From Planctomycetota bacterium (GTDB lineage: Bacteria > Planctomycetota > UBA1135 > GCA-002686595), in assembly GCA_021413885.1 (NCBI GenBank), contig JAIOPM010000003.1:5155-69154 (forward strand): a stretch of DNA of 64,000 bases. The letters are read 5' to 3'. How positions within the stretch are numbered: the stretch's first letter is position 1; the number at the start of each line of letters is the position of its first letter. Both the position numbers and the translations under genes were made by a program. The notes beneath the pieces were generated by a model. That model had not been told where the DNA came from, ran no database searches, and saw nothing but the letters and a program-made list of their open reading frames with translations. Below are positions 49,924-57,874 of the stretch, one piece after another.

Positions 49924-51676
49924 GCGTGTGTTCCCGCGCTTGCTCGCGCTGGTCTGCTGGCTCGCTTCGAACGCCCACGCCGACGAGCCCGCGACGTCGC
50001 TCGTGCCCGGCCTCTTCGCCGAGATCAAGGGCGCGGTCGATGCCGACGGCGTGTTTCGCGCGGCGGAGATCGAAGTCCTCGCGCCGGATGACGACTCGAT
50101 CCTCGCCACGGTGATCGAACCTCCGATGGGTGAGCGTTTCTTCCTGCTCGGCCAGGAGATCCACGTCGACGCCGACACGCGCTACAAGAACGCGCGGCTC
50201 GATGCGCTCGCCGGCGCGCGCGTCAAGGTCCGCGGCGATTGGCACGGCGCGCGGAATTTCTCCGCGTCGAGCATCGAAGCGCGCGATCCCGGCCGCGATC
50301 GCATCGGCGGACGGATCGACGCGGTCCGCGTCGACGGCGAAGAGATCGTGCTGCGCGTGATGGCTTTCGAGGTGCGCGCGAAGGCGACGCTGGTGGTCAA
50401 GAGCGCGACCCCGCTCGCGACGACGACCCAGGCGCCGTTGCGCGCGGTGCCGCCCGACGAGCGGGACGAAGCGCTAGGTCCTCGCCTGCGTCAGAAGGAA
50501 GAAGAACGCGTGCCCGGTCGTTTCCAGATCGACGAGACGCTGACGCTCGGTGCGCAGCTCGAATTAAACTCCGACTTCGCGGACGAGCGCGATCTCGATC
50601 GCTCGCGCCCGGGCGATCGCTCGACGACCGATCTGACGGCGCGCGTCGAGCTCGTCTGGACGCCGCGTGACGATTTCCTCGGCGTGCTCTCCGCGCGCGA
50701 ATCGGTCCGTTGGGAAGACCGCGAGGACACCGGCTATTGGCGCGGCGACTCGTGGACGATCAAGGAAGGCTACGGCCGTTGGTCGAACGCGTTCGGGACG
50801 CCGCTCGAGATCCAGGTCGGCCGCACGTTCTTCGACGACGCGCGGGAGTGGCTCTATCACCGCAGCCAGGACGGCGTGGTCGTGCGTTACGAGCGACCGA
50901 ACCTCGCCGCGGAAGTCGCGCTCAGCACGATCCTCTCCGACGCGAGCCAACGCGATCAGGACACGACCAACCTCCAGGCCTACGTCTCGAACAACGACGA
51001 CGATCGGCACGCGGCGCTGTTCCTCGTGCAACGCGACGTGCGCGGCGCGGACGAGCGCTTCACCGTTCTCGGCGGTCGCCTGTACGGCAAGTGGATCCCG
51101 AGCACGAAGGGCTGGCTCGACGCCGCGATCGAACGCGGACGCATCGGAGGCGAGGACGCGTACGGTCAGGCGTTCGACGCGGGCCTGACGTGGATGCCCG
51201 ACTTCGCGGCGCCGTTCAACGTGACCGTCGGCTACGCGTACGGTTCGGGCGACGACACGCCGGGCGACGGACGCACCGACACGTTCCATCAGCCGGGCTA
51301 CCAGAACAACAACGACAAGTGGGGCGGCGTGACGCCGTTCCACTACTACGGCGAGATCGTCGATCCGGAGCTCGCGAACCTCGGCGTGTTGAGCTTCGGG
51401 TTCGGCACGAAACTGCCGCATCGCACGAGCCTCGACCTCGTCGTCCACTACCTCGAGCTCGATCACGCGGCCGAAGGGCTCTTCCGCTCCGGCCTCAAGC
51501 ACAAGACCGACGGCATCCATCCCGAGATCGGTCGCGAGGTCGACTTGGTCTTCGGCTGGCGCGGCGACGCCAACTGGCAGGTCGAGGTCGTGCTCGGCTC
51601 GTTCGATCCCGGCGCGGCGTTCGGAAGCGCCGATTCTTCCTACCTCGCCGCGCTCCAAGTGCGTTTCAAGTTCTGA
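49916..51676 (+). CDS. AlgE-like outer-membrane beta-barrel with N-terminal DUF5666-like domains
   Basis: The product is 586 aa with a signal peptide ending near NAHADEP. Residues about 30-170 contain DUF5666-like beta modules (FAEIKGAVDADGVFRAAEIE, LLGQEIHVDADTRYKNARL, RVKVRGDWHG, GRIDAVRVDGEEIVLRVM), like those in the sensor kinase at 28652. Residues from about 205 form a barrel of the alginate-export (AlgE-like) family: alternating strands, GRTFFDDAREWLYHRSQDG, VTVGYAYGSGDD, IGREVDLVFGWRGDANWQVE, and a C-terminal Phe (LQVRFKF) as needed for barrel insertion. It is the likely outer-membrane exit for the glycan made by this operon. The upstream gene overlaps by 8 nt. Confidence 0.88.
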   Translation: MAERVFPRLLALVCWLASNAHADEPATSLVPGLFAEIKGAVDADGVFRAAEIEVLAPDDDSILATVIEPPMGERFFLLGQEIHVDADTRYKNARLDALAGARVKVRGDWHGARNFSASSIEARDPGRDRIGGRIDAVRVDGEEIVLRVMAFEVRAKATLVVKSATPLATTTQAPLRAVPPDERDEALGPRLRQKEEERVPGRFQIDETLTLGAQLELNSDFADERDLDRSRPGDRSTTDLTARVELVWTPRDDFLGVLSARESVRWEDREDTGYWRGDSWTIKEGYGRWSNAFGTPLEIQVGRTFFDDAREWLYHRSQDGVVVRYERPNLAAEVALSTILSDASQRDQDTTNLQAYVSNNDDDRHAALFLVQRDVRGADERFTVLGGRLYGKWIPSTKGWLDAAIERGRIGGEDAYGQAFDAGLTWMPDFAAPFNVTVGYAYGSGDDTPGDGRTDTFHQPGYQNNNDKWGGVTPFHYYGEIVDPELANLGVLSFGFGTKLPHRTSLDLVVHYLELDHAAEGLFRSGLKHKTDGIHPEIGREVDLVFGWRGDANWQVEVVLGSFDPGAAFGSADSSYLAALQVRFKF

Positions 51677-51685
51677 GGCCCTGCC

Positions 51686-53578
51686 ATGCGCCGACTCTTC
51701 GTCGTTCTCGCCGCGTTGTCGTTCGTCGCCTGTCGGGATTCGACCGCCGGCGCGCGCCCGAACGTGTTGCTCGTCTGCGTCGACACGCTGCGCGCGGATC
51801 GCCTCGGCGCGTACGGCTACCGCGTGCATCCGACTTCGCCGGCGATCGACGAGCTCGCGGCGCGTTCGCTCGTCTTCGAGAACGCGCGCGCCGCGGCGTG
51901 TTGGACCAAGCCGTCGGTGCCGAGCTTCTTCACCGGCACGTATCCGTTGCAGCACGGCGTGTACGAGGGCAGCGCGCGTGCGCTCGCCGGCACGGTTTCC
52001 GACGTGCTGCCCGACGACGCCGTGACGCTCGCGGAGCGTTTCGCCGACGCGGGCTACACGACGGTCGCGTTCGTGCAGAACGCGCAGTTGCGCAAGGGGC
52101 TCGGCTTCGAGCAGGGTTTCGGCGACAGGTACGTCGACGGCGCCGGCGACGCACGCGAGATCCGTTGGCGGCTGGTCGACTGGCTCGACGAACGCGGCGA
52201 CGACGACGCGCCGTTCTTCGCGTACTTGCACTTGCTCGACGCGCATTGGCCGTACGACATCCCGGACGAGTACGCGCGGAAGTTCTCGGCGGGAACGTCA
52301 ATCGAGCCGTTCCGCGGCGAAGACTCGCGCGCGTTGCGCGACGCGTTGAACGACGGCTCGCGCAAGCTCGACGCCGCCGAAGCCGCGGGGCTCGTCGCGC
52401 TCTACGACGGTGCCGTCCGTTCGATCGACGATCAGCTCGCGAAGCTCTTCGCGGCCCTGGAGCGTCGCGGTCTCGCCGACAACACGATCGTGTGCCTCGT
52501 CGCGGACCACGGCGAGGAATTCCTCGAGCACGGCCGCGTCGGTCACGGACACGGACTGTGGGACGGGCTGTTGCACGTGCCGTTCATCCTGCACGTGCCC
52601 GGCGCTCGCGCGCGCAGGGTGAGCACGCCGGTCGCGCTGATCGATCTCGTGCCGACGCTGTGCGCCGCCGCCGACGTGCCGTGTCGCGGCGCGGTCGAGG
52701 GACGCAATCGCCTGGTCGACGAGACCGTCGCGCCGTTGTTCGCGGAGCACAAGGAACCCGGCGCGTACGTGCAGTCGTACGTCGAGGGCTCGAAGAAACT
52801 GGTGCGCCGTTTCGTCGCGCCGGCGGCGAGCGCGCACGGCTCGCTGCTCGACGCGCTCCAACCCGGAACGCGTTGGGAAGCCGAGTGCCGCGCGGAGGAT
52901 GGCGCGTGGGAGGCGCTCGAGTTCGCGCGCCGCGACGAGGCCGTCGCGGATCCGTTCGAGCTCAAGGGCTGCGTCGCGGGACTCGGCGCCGGAACGTTCG
53001 AACTCGCGGGCGTGACGATCGAGCTCGCGAAGACATGCGAGTTCTACGGCGAGATGAACGAAGCCAACGCGCGCGGCGCGATGCTCGTCGAAGGCCTCGG
53101 CGTCAAGGCGCGCGGCCGCTTCGTCGGCAACGCGTTCGTCGCCGAGAAGATCAAGCTCTACGCCGCGAGCGAGGACGTGAAACCGGAAGTCCGCGGTTCG
53201 CTGACGCGCACCGAGGTGCGCGGCGACGCGTTCCTCGCGTGGTTCGGACCGCTCGCGGTCGAGTTCGGGCCCGACACGCGTTGGAAGGACGACGCGCCGC
53301 GCGAGCTCTCGCGCGACGACGTTCGTCGAGCGCAGGAGCTCGGCGCGACCGCCGCGCGCACGGTGGGCTTCACGGTCGACGAGACGCTCTTCGACCTCGC
53401 GGCCGATCCGGACGAGCACGCGCCGCTCGACGACGCCGTCGAACGCGAGCGACTTTCACGCGGGGCCGACGAACTCGTGCGCGAGCTCCTCCGACGTGCA
53501 ACGTCCGGCGGCGGCGAGCGACGACAACTCGACGCCGGCGAAGTCGAGGACCTGCGCGCGATCGGCTACGTGAAGTGA
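51686..53578 (+). CDS. Sulfatase/alkaline-phosphatase-superfamily lipoprotein, Thr at the nucleophile position
   Basis: The product is 630 aa with a lipobox (LSFVAC, Cys16). The superfamily metal sites are visible: Asp33 in VCVDTLRADRLG and VADHGEEFLEHG with GHGHGLWDGLLHVP. At the nucleophile the classic sulfatase C/S-x-P-S-R reads TKPSV (Thr74, Arg replaced by Val) before FFTGTYPLQHG. Formylglycine cannot be made from Thr, so it is more likely a phosphodiesterase, phospho-transferase or related enzyme with a Thr nucleophile. An extra domain of about 180 residues lies near the C-terminus. It is the last gene of the seven-gene run, 9 nt after the porin gene, so a role in modifying or trimming the exported glycan is inferred. 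Confidence 0.85.
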   Translation: MRRLFVVLAALSFVACRDSTAGARPNVLLVCVDTLRADRLGAYGYRVHPTSPAIDELAARSLVFENARAAACWTKPSVPSFFTGTYPLQHGVYEGSARALAGTVSDVLPDDAVTLAERFADAGYTTVAFVQNAQLRKGLGFEQGFGDRYVDGAGDAREIRWRLVDWLDERGDDDAPFFAYLHLLDAHWPYDIPDEYARKFSAGTSIEPFRGEDSRALRDALNDGSRKLDAAEAAGLVALYDGAVRSIDDQLAKLFAALERRGLADNTIVCLVADHGEEFLEHGRVGHGHGLWDGLLHVPFILHVPGARARRVSTPVALIDLVPTLCAAADVPCRGAVEGRNRLVDETVAPLFAEHKEPGAYVQSYVEGSKKLVRRFVAPAASAHGSLLDALQPGTRWEAECRAEDGAWEALEFARRDEAVADPFELKGCVAGLGAGTFELAGVTIELAKTCEFYGEMNEANARGAMLVEGLGVKARGRFVGNAFVAEKIKLYAASEDVKPEVRGSLTRTEVRGDAFLAWFGPLAVEFGPDTRWKDDAPRELSRDDVRRAQELGATAARTVGFTVDETLFDLAADPDEHAPLDDAVERERLSRGADELVRELLRRATSGGGERRQLDAGEVEDLRAIGYVK

Positions 53579-53599
53579 GCCGCCGCGCGCGCCGCGAAC

Positions 53600-55333
53600 T
53601 CAGTGCAGGTCGCGGCGCACGGTGACGCGGCGTCCGCGCATCGTCGTGCCGCGCAACGCGCGAATGATGTCCTCGGCGGCGTCCGCCGGGACTTCCACGA
53701 GCGCGAAGCGGTCCGCGATCTCGATCGAGCCGATCGCACCGCCGCTCAAGCCGGTCTCGTTCGCGATCGCGCCGACGAGATCGCCCGGACGCAGCCCGTC
53801 GATGCGGCCCATGCCGACGAAGAGTCGCACCGTCGCCCACTCCGGCTCGGCGGAACGGCGACGTCCGCCGCGAGCGGGGTCGCGACCTCGGCCGCGTTCG
53901 CCACCGTGCTCCGACGGTGCGAAGACCGGACGCTCTTGGCGCGGATCGGCGACGCGCGGCGCGTCGCGCTCGACCGACTGCGCGCCGACCTCGGAGTGAT
54001 TGACTTCGTGCGCGAGCTTGACCGCCGCCGCGGCGACGTCCATCGGATCGAGTTCGGACGCGAGCTGCTCGACCACGCCGCGGTACGCATCGAGGTTGCC
54101 GGCGAGCACCGCTTCGCGCAGCGCGGCGCGCGTCAGCTCGAGCCGACGTTGCCGCAGATCGGCGACGCTCGGGATCGTCGCGACGGTGATCTTCTGATGC
54201 GTCGCCTGTTGGATGCTGCGTAGGAGCCGATGCTCGCGCGGCTCGATGAACGTGATCGCGACGCCTTCGCGGCCCGCGCGACCGGTGCGGCCGATGCGGT
54301 GCGTGTACGCGTCGGGCTCGGTCGGCACGTCGTAGTTGACGACGTGCGAGATGTGATCGATGTCGAGCCCGCGCGCCGCGACGTCGGTCGCGATCAACAG
54401 ATCGGTCTCGTTCGCGCGGAAGCGTTTCATCACGCGATCGCGCTGATCTTGGGCGAAGCCGCCGTGCAACGCGTCGGCGCGGTAGCCGTGCGCGTTCATC
54501 GCTTCGGTGAGCTCGTCGACCTCGATGCGCGTGCGACAGAAGATGATCGCCGACGTCGGCGTCTCCATGTCGAGGACGCGACCGAGCGCCGCGTGCTTCT
54601 CGGAACGCGGCACGACGTACGCGACTTGACGCACGCGCGGCGTTTCGCCGGCTTTCGCGCGCTCGCGCGCGATCGCGATCCGCACCGGATTGCGCAGGTG
54701 CTTGTTCGCGATCGCGAGGATCCGCGGCGGCAGCGTCGCCGAGAACAACGCGGTCTGCCGCGTCGCCGGCGTCTTCGAGAGGATCGCCTCGAGGTCCTCG
54801 GCGAAGCCCATGTCGAGCATCTCGTCCGCTTCGTCGAGCACGACCAGCTTCAACGCTTCGAGGTGCAACGTGCCGCGTTCGAGGTGATCGACCGCGCGCC
54901 CGGGCGTCGCGACGACGACGTCGACACCGCGGTCGAGCACGCGCAGCTGCTGCCAGATCGATTGGCCGCCGTAGATCGGCAGGACGCTGATGCGACGCTC
55001 CTTGCCGTAGCGGTGCACGGCTTCGGCGACCTGCATCGCGAGTTCGCGCGTCGGCACGAGCACGAGGGCTCGCGGCGGACTCGGCTTCTTCGTTCCGGCT
55101 TCGCCGACCAGCTGCAAGAGCGGCAACGCGAACGCCGCCGTCTTGCCGGTGCCGGTCGCCGCTTGGCCGAGCAGATCGCGGCCGGCGAGCAACGGCGGAA
55201 TCGCTTCGCGCTGGATCGGCGTCGGCTCTTCGTAGCCGAGCTCGGTCAACGTCTTCAGCGTCACCGCCTCGATGCCGAGAGCGGCGAACGCGTTGGGCGG
55301 CGCGGCAGGTTGCGGTTCTTCGGGGTCGGTCAT
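53600..55333 (-). CDS. DEAD-box RNA helicase with C-terminal DbpA-type RNA-binding domain
   Basis: The product is 577 aa. Motifs in order: Q motif (TPIQREAIPPLL), Walker A ATGTGKT (59-65), PTRELAMQ, GGQS, TPGR, DEAD (167-170), SAT (198-200), then in RecA2 FCRTR, ATDVAARGLDI and HRIGRTGRAGREG. The C-terminal 80 residues (VRLFVGMGRIDGLRPGDLVG) are the RNA-binding module found in DbpA/CsdA-type helicases. Function is ATP-dependent RNA unwinding, probably in ribosome assembly or cold adaptation. It is monocistronic and convergent with the glycan operon (21-nt gap). Confidence 0.95.
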   Translation of the reverse strand: MTDPEEPQPAAPPNAFAALGIEAVTLKTLTELGYEEPTPIQREAIPPLLAGRDLLGQAATGTGKTAAFALPLLQLVGEAGTKKPSPPRALVLVPTRELAMQVAEAVHRYGKERRISVLPIYGGQSIWQQLRVLDRGVDVVVATPGRAVDHLERGTLHLEALKLVVLDEADEMLDMGFAEDLEAILSKTPATRQTALFSATLPPRILAIANKHLRNPVRIAIARERAKAGETPRVRQVAYVVPRSEKHAALGRVLDMETPTSAIIFCRTRIEVDELTEAMNAHGYRADALHGGFAQDQRDRVMKRFRANETDLLIATDVAARGLDIDHISHVVNYDVPTEPDAYTHRIGRTGRAGREGVAITFIEPREHRLLRSIQQATHQKITVATIPSVADLRQRRLELTRAALREAVLAGNLDAYRGVVEQLASELDPMDVAAAAVKLAHEVNHSEVGAQSVERDAPRVADPRQERPVFAPSEHGGERGRGRDPARGGRRRSAEPEWATVRLFVGMGRIDGLRPGDLVGAIANETGLSGGAIGSIEIADRFALVEVPADAAEDIIRALRGTTMRGRRVTVRRDLH

Positions 55334-55381
55334 GGCGGGGCGTGCTTCACCGCGTGGACCGCAGCGTCGCGACGAATCGTT

Positions 55382-56248
55382 CTAGCGGCTCCGCACTCGG
55401 GCCGAGGCCTTCACGCGCGCGGCGCCGAGACGATCCATCGTCGCGATGAACCACCAGCCGGCGTCGAGCTGCCACCACCTCTGACCGAAGCGCGCGCTGT
55501 GCGGCGCGCGGTGGTGATTCGCGTGCCAGTTCTCGCCTTGACCCATGTGCAACGGAGTCATCCACCACACGTTCAGGCCGGAGCCGTGGTCGGCGTCGAT
55601 CGGGCCGAGGTGGCAGAGGCTGTTGACCGAACACTGGACGTGCAACGCGACGACCAGGCGCACCGGGCCGACCCACAACCAGGCCGCGAGCGCCGAGCGC
55701 CAGTCCATGAACGCGAGCAACGCGAGACCGCCGAAGAGCGAGACCGCGAGGATCGGGGCCTGGAGCTTCTTCCAAACTTGGTGGCCGCCGCGCACGACGT
55801 CCGGGCAGTAGCGCTCCGGCGAGTTCTGTTCCGCTTGCCACAGCCAGCGCAGGTGCGCCCACCAGAAACCGTGACGCGGCGACGAGACGTCGTCCTCGCG
55901 ATCGCTGTTCGCGTGGTGATAGCGGTGGTTCGCGACCCACGTCAGCGGATCACCCGAACCGTTGAAGATCCCGAAGAAGATCAGGATGCGCTCGATCCAC
56001 GGATTCAGCGTCGCGGTGCGGTGCGCGAGGATGCGGTGGTACGCGACGGTCGTTCCGAGCGCGCCGAGTCCGTAGAGAACGCCGGCGACGACGAACGCTT
56101 GCCAACCGGGCAGCGGAAGGAAGACGAGGCCCACCACCGTGAACGTGTGGATGAGCACCATCCAAATCAACGTGCCCGTCTCACCGGGAGCGCGGTAGAA
56201 CCACGAGCGCTGCCACGGGGCGCGCACTTGACCGAGTTGTGAAGTCAT
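55382..56248 (-). CDS. Membrane fatty acyl desaturase
   Basis: The product is about 288 aa with four membrane helices and the three diiron histidine boxes: HRILAHR (71-77), HRYHH (108-112) and NWHANHHRAPH near residue 240. This matches the delta-9-type acyl-CoA/acyl-lipid desaturase family, which introduces a cis double bond into membrane fatty acyl chains using O2 and a reductant. The ATG at 56248 is preferred; the ATG at 56299 would add 17 residues not seen in the family. It is monocistronic; the 232 nt upstream hold no gene. Confidence 0.93.
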   Translation of the reverse strand: MTSQLGQVRAPWQRSWFYRAPGETGTLIWMVLIHTFTVVGLVFLPLPGWQAFVVAGVLYGLGALGTTVAYHRILAHRTATLNPWIERILIFFGIFNGSGDPLTWVANHRYHHANSDREDDVSSPRHGFWWAHLRWLWQAEQNSPERYCPDVVRGGHQVWKKLQAPILAVSLFGGLALLAFMDWRSALAAWLWVGPVRLVVALHVQCSVNSLCHLGPIDADHGSGLNVWWMTPLHMGQGENWHANHHRAPHSARFGQRWWQLDAGWWFIATMDRLGAARVKASARVRSR

Positions 56249-56480
56249 GAACGGTCCACGGGCGTGTTTCGATGGCGTCGTGTGCGCGGGCTCGCACACG
56301 TCAAGCGCGTCGGCATCACTCCGCGGAGCCTACCATAGGACATGGCGTGCAAGGGAGCACGATTGCCCTCCTCGACGCGCTCCGGATATGTGGGGACTCG
56401 AACTCCGCGTGGACCTTCGCGCCGGCGGTCCATCGGTGCGTACGCACCTCTTCGCAGCGTCCTGTGACGGATCCGTCGCG

Positions 56481-57767
56481 TTACCAGGGATCGCCCAGGG
56501 CTCGGCGGATTTCTAGGAGCCGGGCTCGCAGGTCGGCGTCGGGTTCGACGCGGTTCGCGGCCAAGGAAGAACATGTCGCGGCGAGGTCCTCGGCGCGCGG
56601 TCGCGAGTTCGGGTTCTCGACGCCGGCTTCGAGCGCGCGCTTGTAAGTCGCGAGCGCGAGCGCCGTGTCGCCGAGCGACTGCTGGGCCTCGGCGAGCGCA
56701 CGCAGCGCGCCCGCTCGGTAGATGTTCACGATCTGATTGCGTTCGGCGTCGAAGCGCGCGAGCGCGATCGCCAACTGCTCACGCGCGCCGTCGCGGTCGC
56801 CGGAGCGATGAAGCAGGCGCGCGAGTTCCGTCTGGACGGCGATGTGATCCTCGGGCTTCCACTTCGAGCCGTCCATGATGCGAACGGCGGCTCGAGCCAA
56901 CCCGAGAGCCTCGACGGAGTCGTCGTGCGCGAGGGCGGACTCGCACAGCTCGACCAGCAGCTCGATGCGGATGCCGATCGGCAGGTGGGTCCACGACGAC
57001 TCGATCTTGGTGCGAGCGAGTTCACGGCGCGTGGTCTGCGCGTAGAAGCGATCGTAGAGCTGCGCGCACGTCTCGAGCGCGTTGCGCACCTGATCGAAGC
57101 CGCCGGACGCGATCGCGGGGTCGAGTGCCGCGAGCGCGGCGTCGAACGCTGCGTCGTCGAGGACCAGCGCCTTCGCCGACGCGACCTTGCCGGATTCCGA
57201 AGTGCCGAGGCCGGCTTGGAGTTCATTCGCGTGTGCGTCGTCGCCGAGACGCGCTGCGGTCCGCGCGACTTTCATGCGGATCCGGTCGCGTTGCCAATCC
57301 TCGACGGTGCCGTCCCCACCTTCATCGGTGTTCGAGGAGAGAGCGAGCGCGAGCTCGGAGAAGCTCTTCGCATCGACGACGTCGCCGTGTTGCGCGCAGT
57401 AGAACGCGAGGTCGGCGTAGCCCGCGCCGCGGCGCCAGTTGTCGATCCGTTCGACGAACGCGAGCGCGCGATGCGGTTGTTCGAGCTCGAGGCATGTCGC
57501 GACGACGGCGTCTTGGGCTCGCGAGCGATTCTTGATGTGCGGTTGGACCGGCAGCGCGCTCGCGGTGTCGAACGCGAGGTCGAGCAGCTCGCTCTGGTAC
57601 GGCGCGAGCGCCGCGTCCTCGATCGGGCCGCGCAACGTTGCCGAGTGCTCGGCGTTCGCGGGAGCGCCGGCTTGCGCGTCGCACGCGGACAGCAACAGCG
57701 CCGTCGTGCTCACGGCGGAGAGGACGAACGGGATCAAGCCTCGTGTGAGTCGCGCGTTGGAGATCAT
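56481..57767 (-). CDS. TPR-like helical lipoprotein of unknown function
   Basis: The product is 428 aa with a lipobox-like end to its signal peptide (ALLLSAC, Cys29). The rest is almost wholly alpha-helical with Ala-rich helix pairs of TPR type (HRALAFVERIDNWRRGAGYA, ALRALAEAQQSLGDTALALA), similar to tetratricopeptide scaffold proteins. No catalytic motif is seen. It would sit on a periplasmic membrane face as a protein-interaction platform. On the same strand, the large secreted protein gene ends 107 nt upstream with a hairpin in between, so it is probably expressed separately. Confidence 0.75.
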   Translation of the reverse strand: MISNARLTRGLIPFVLSAVSTTALLLSACDAQAGAPANAEHSATLRGPIEDAALAPYQSELLDLAFDTASALPVQPHIKNRSRAQDAVVATCLELEQPHRALAFVERIDNWRRGAGYADLAFYCAQHGDVVDAKSFSELALALSSNTDEGGDGTVEDWQRDRIRMKVARTAARLGDDAHANELQAGLGTSESGKVASAKALVLDDAAFDAALAALDPAIASGGFDQVRNALETCAQLYDRFYAQTTRRELARTKIESSWTHLPIGIRIELLVELCESALAHDDSVEALGLARAAVRIMDGSKWKPEDHIAVQTELARLLHRSGDRDGAREQLAIALARFDAERNQIVNIYRAGALRALAEAQQSLGDTALALATYKRALEAGVENPNSRPRAEDLAATCSSLAANRVEPDADLRARLLEIRRALGDPW

Positions 57768-57817
57768 GGCGTGTCGGCGGAGAGAGTCGTCGGAGCGTGT
57801 GCAGTCGAAGCAGTTGG

Positions 57818-57847
57818 GGGGGCGCCGCCCACATGGACGGCGCCCCC
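57818..57847 (-). terminator. Hairpin downstream of the large secreted protein gene
   Basis: GGGGGCGCCG (57818-57827) pairs perfectly with CGGCGCCCCC (57838-57847) around a 10-nt loop, 27 nt after the minus-strand stop codon at 57875. The minus-strand sequence that follows (CCAACTGCTTCG) is not T-rich, so termination may need Rho. Confidence 0.65.
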
Positions 57848-57874
57848 TCGTTCTCTAGCTCTGTCGCGAGCGGA

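Noticed and set aside
51686-53578. Functional link between the FGE-like domains and activation of the sulfatase-like protein
   Set aside because: The FGE-like domains lack catalytic cysteines and the sulfatase-like protein has Thr, not Cys or Ser, at the site, so formylglycine formation is not supported on either side.
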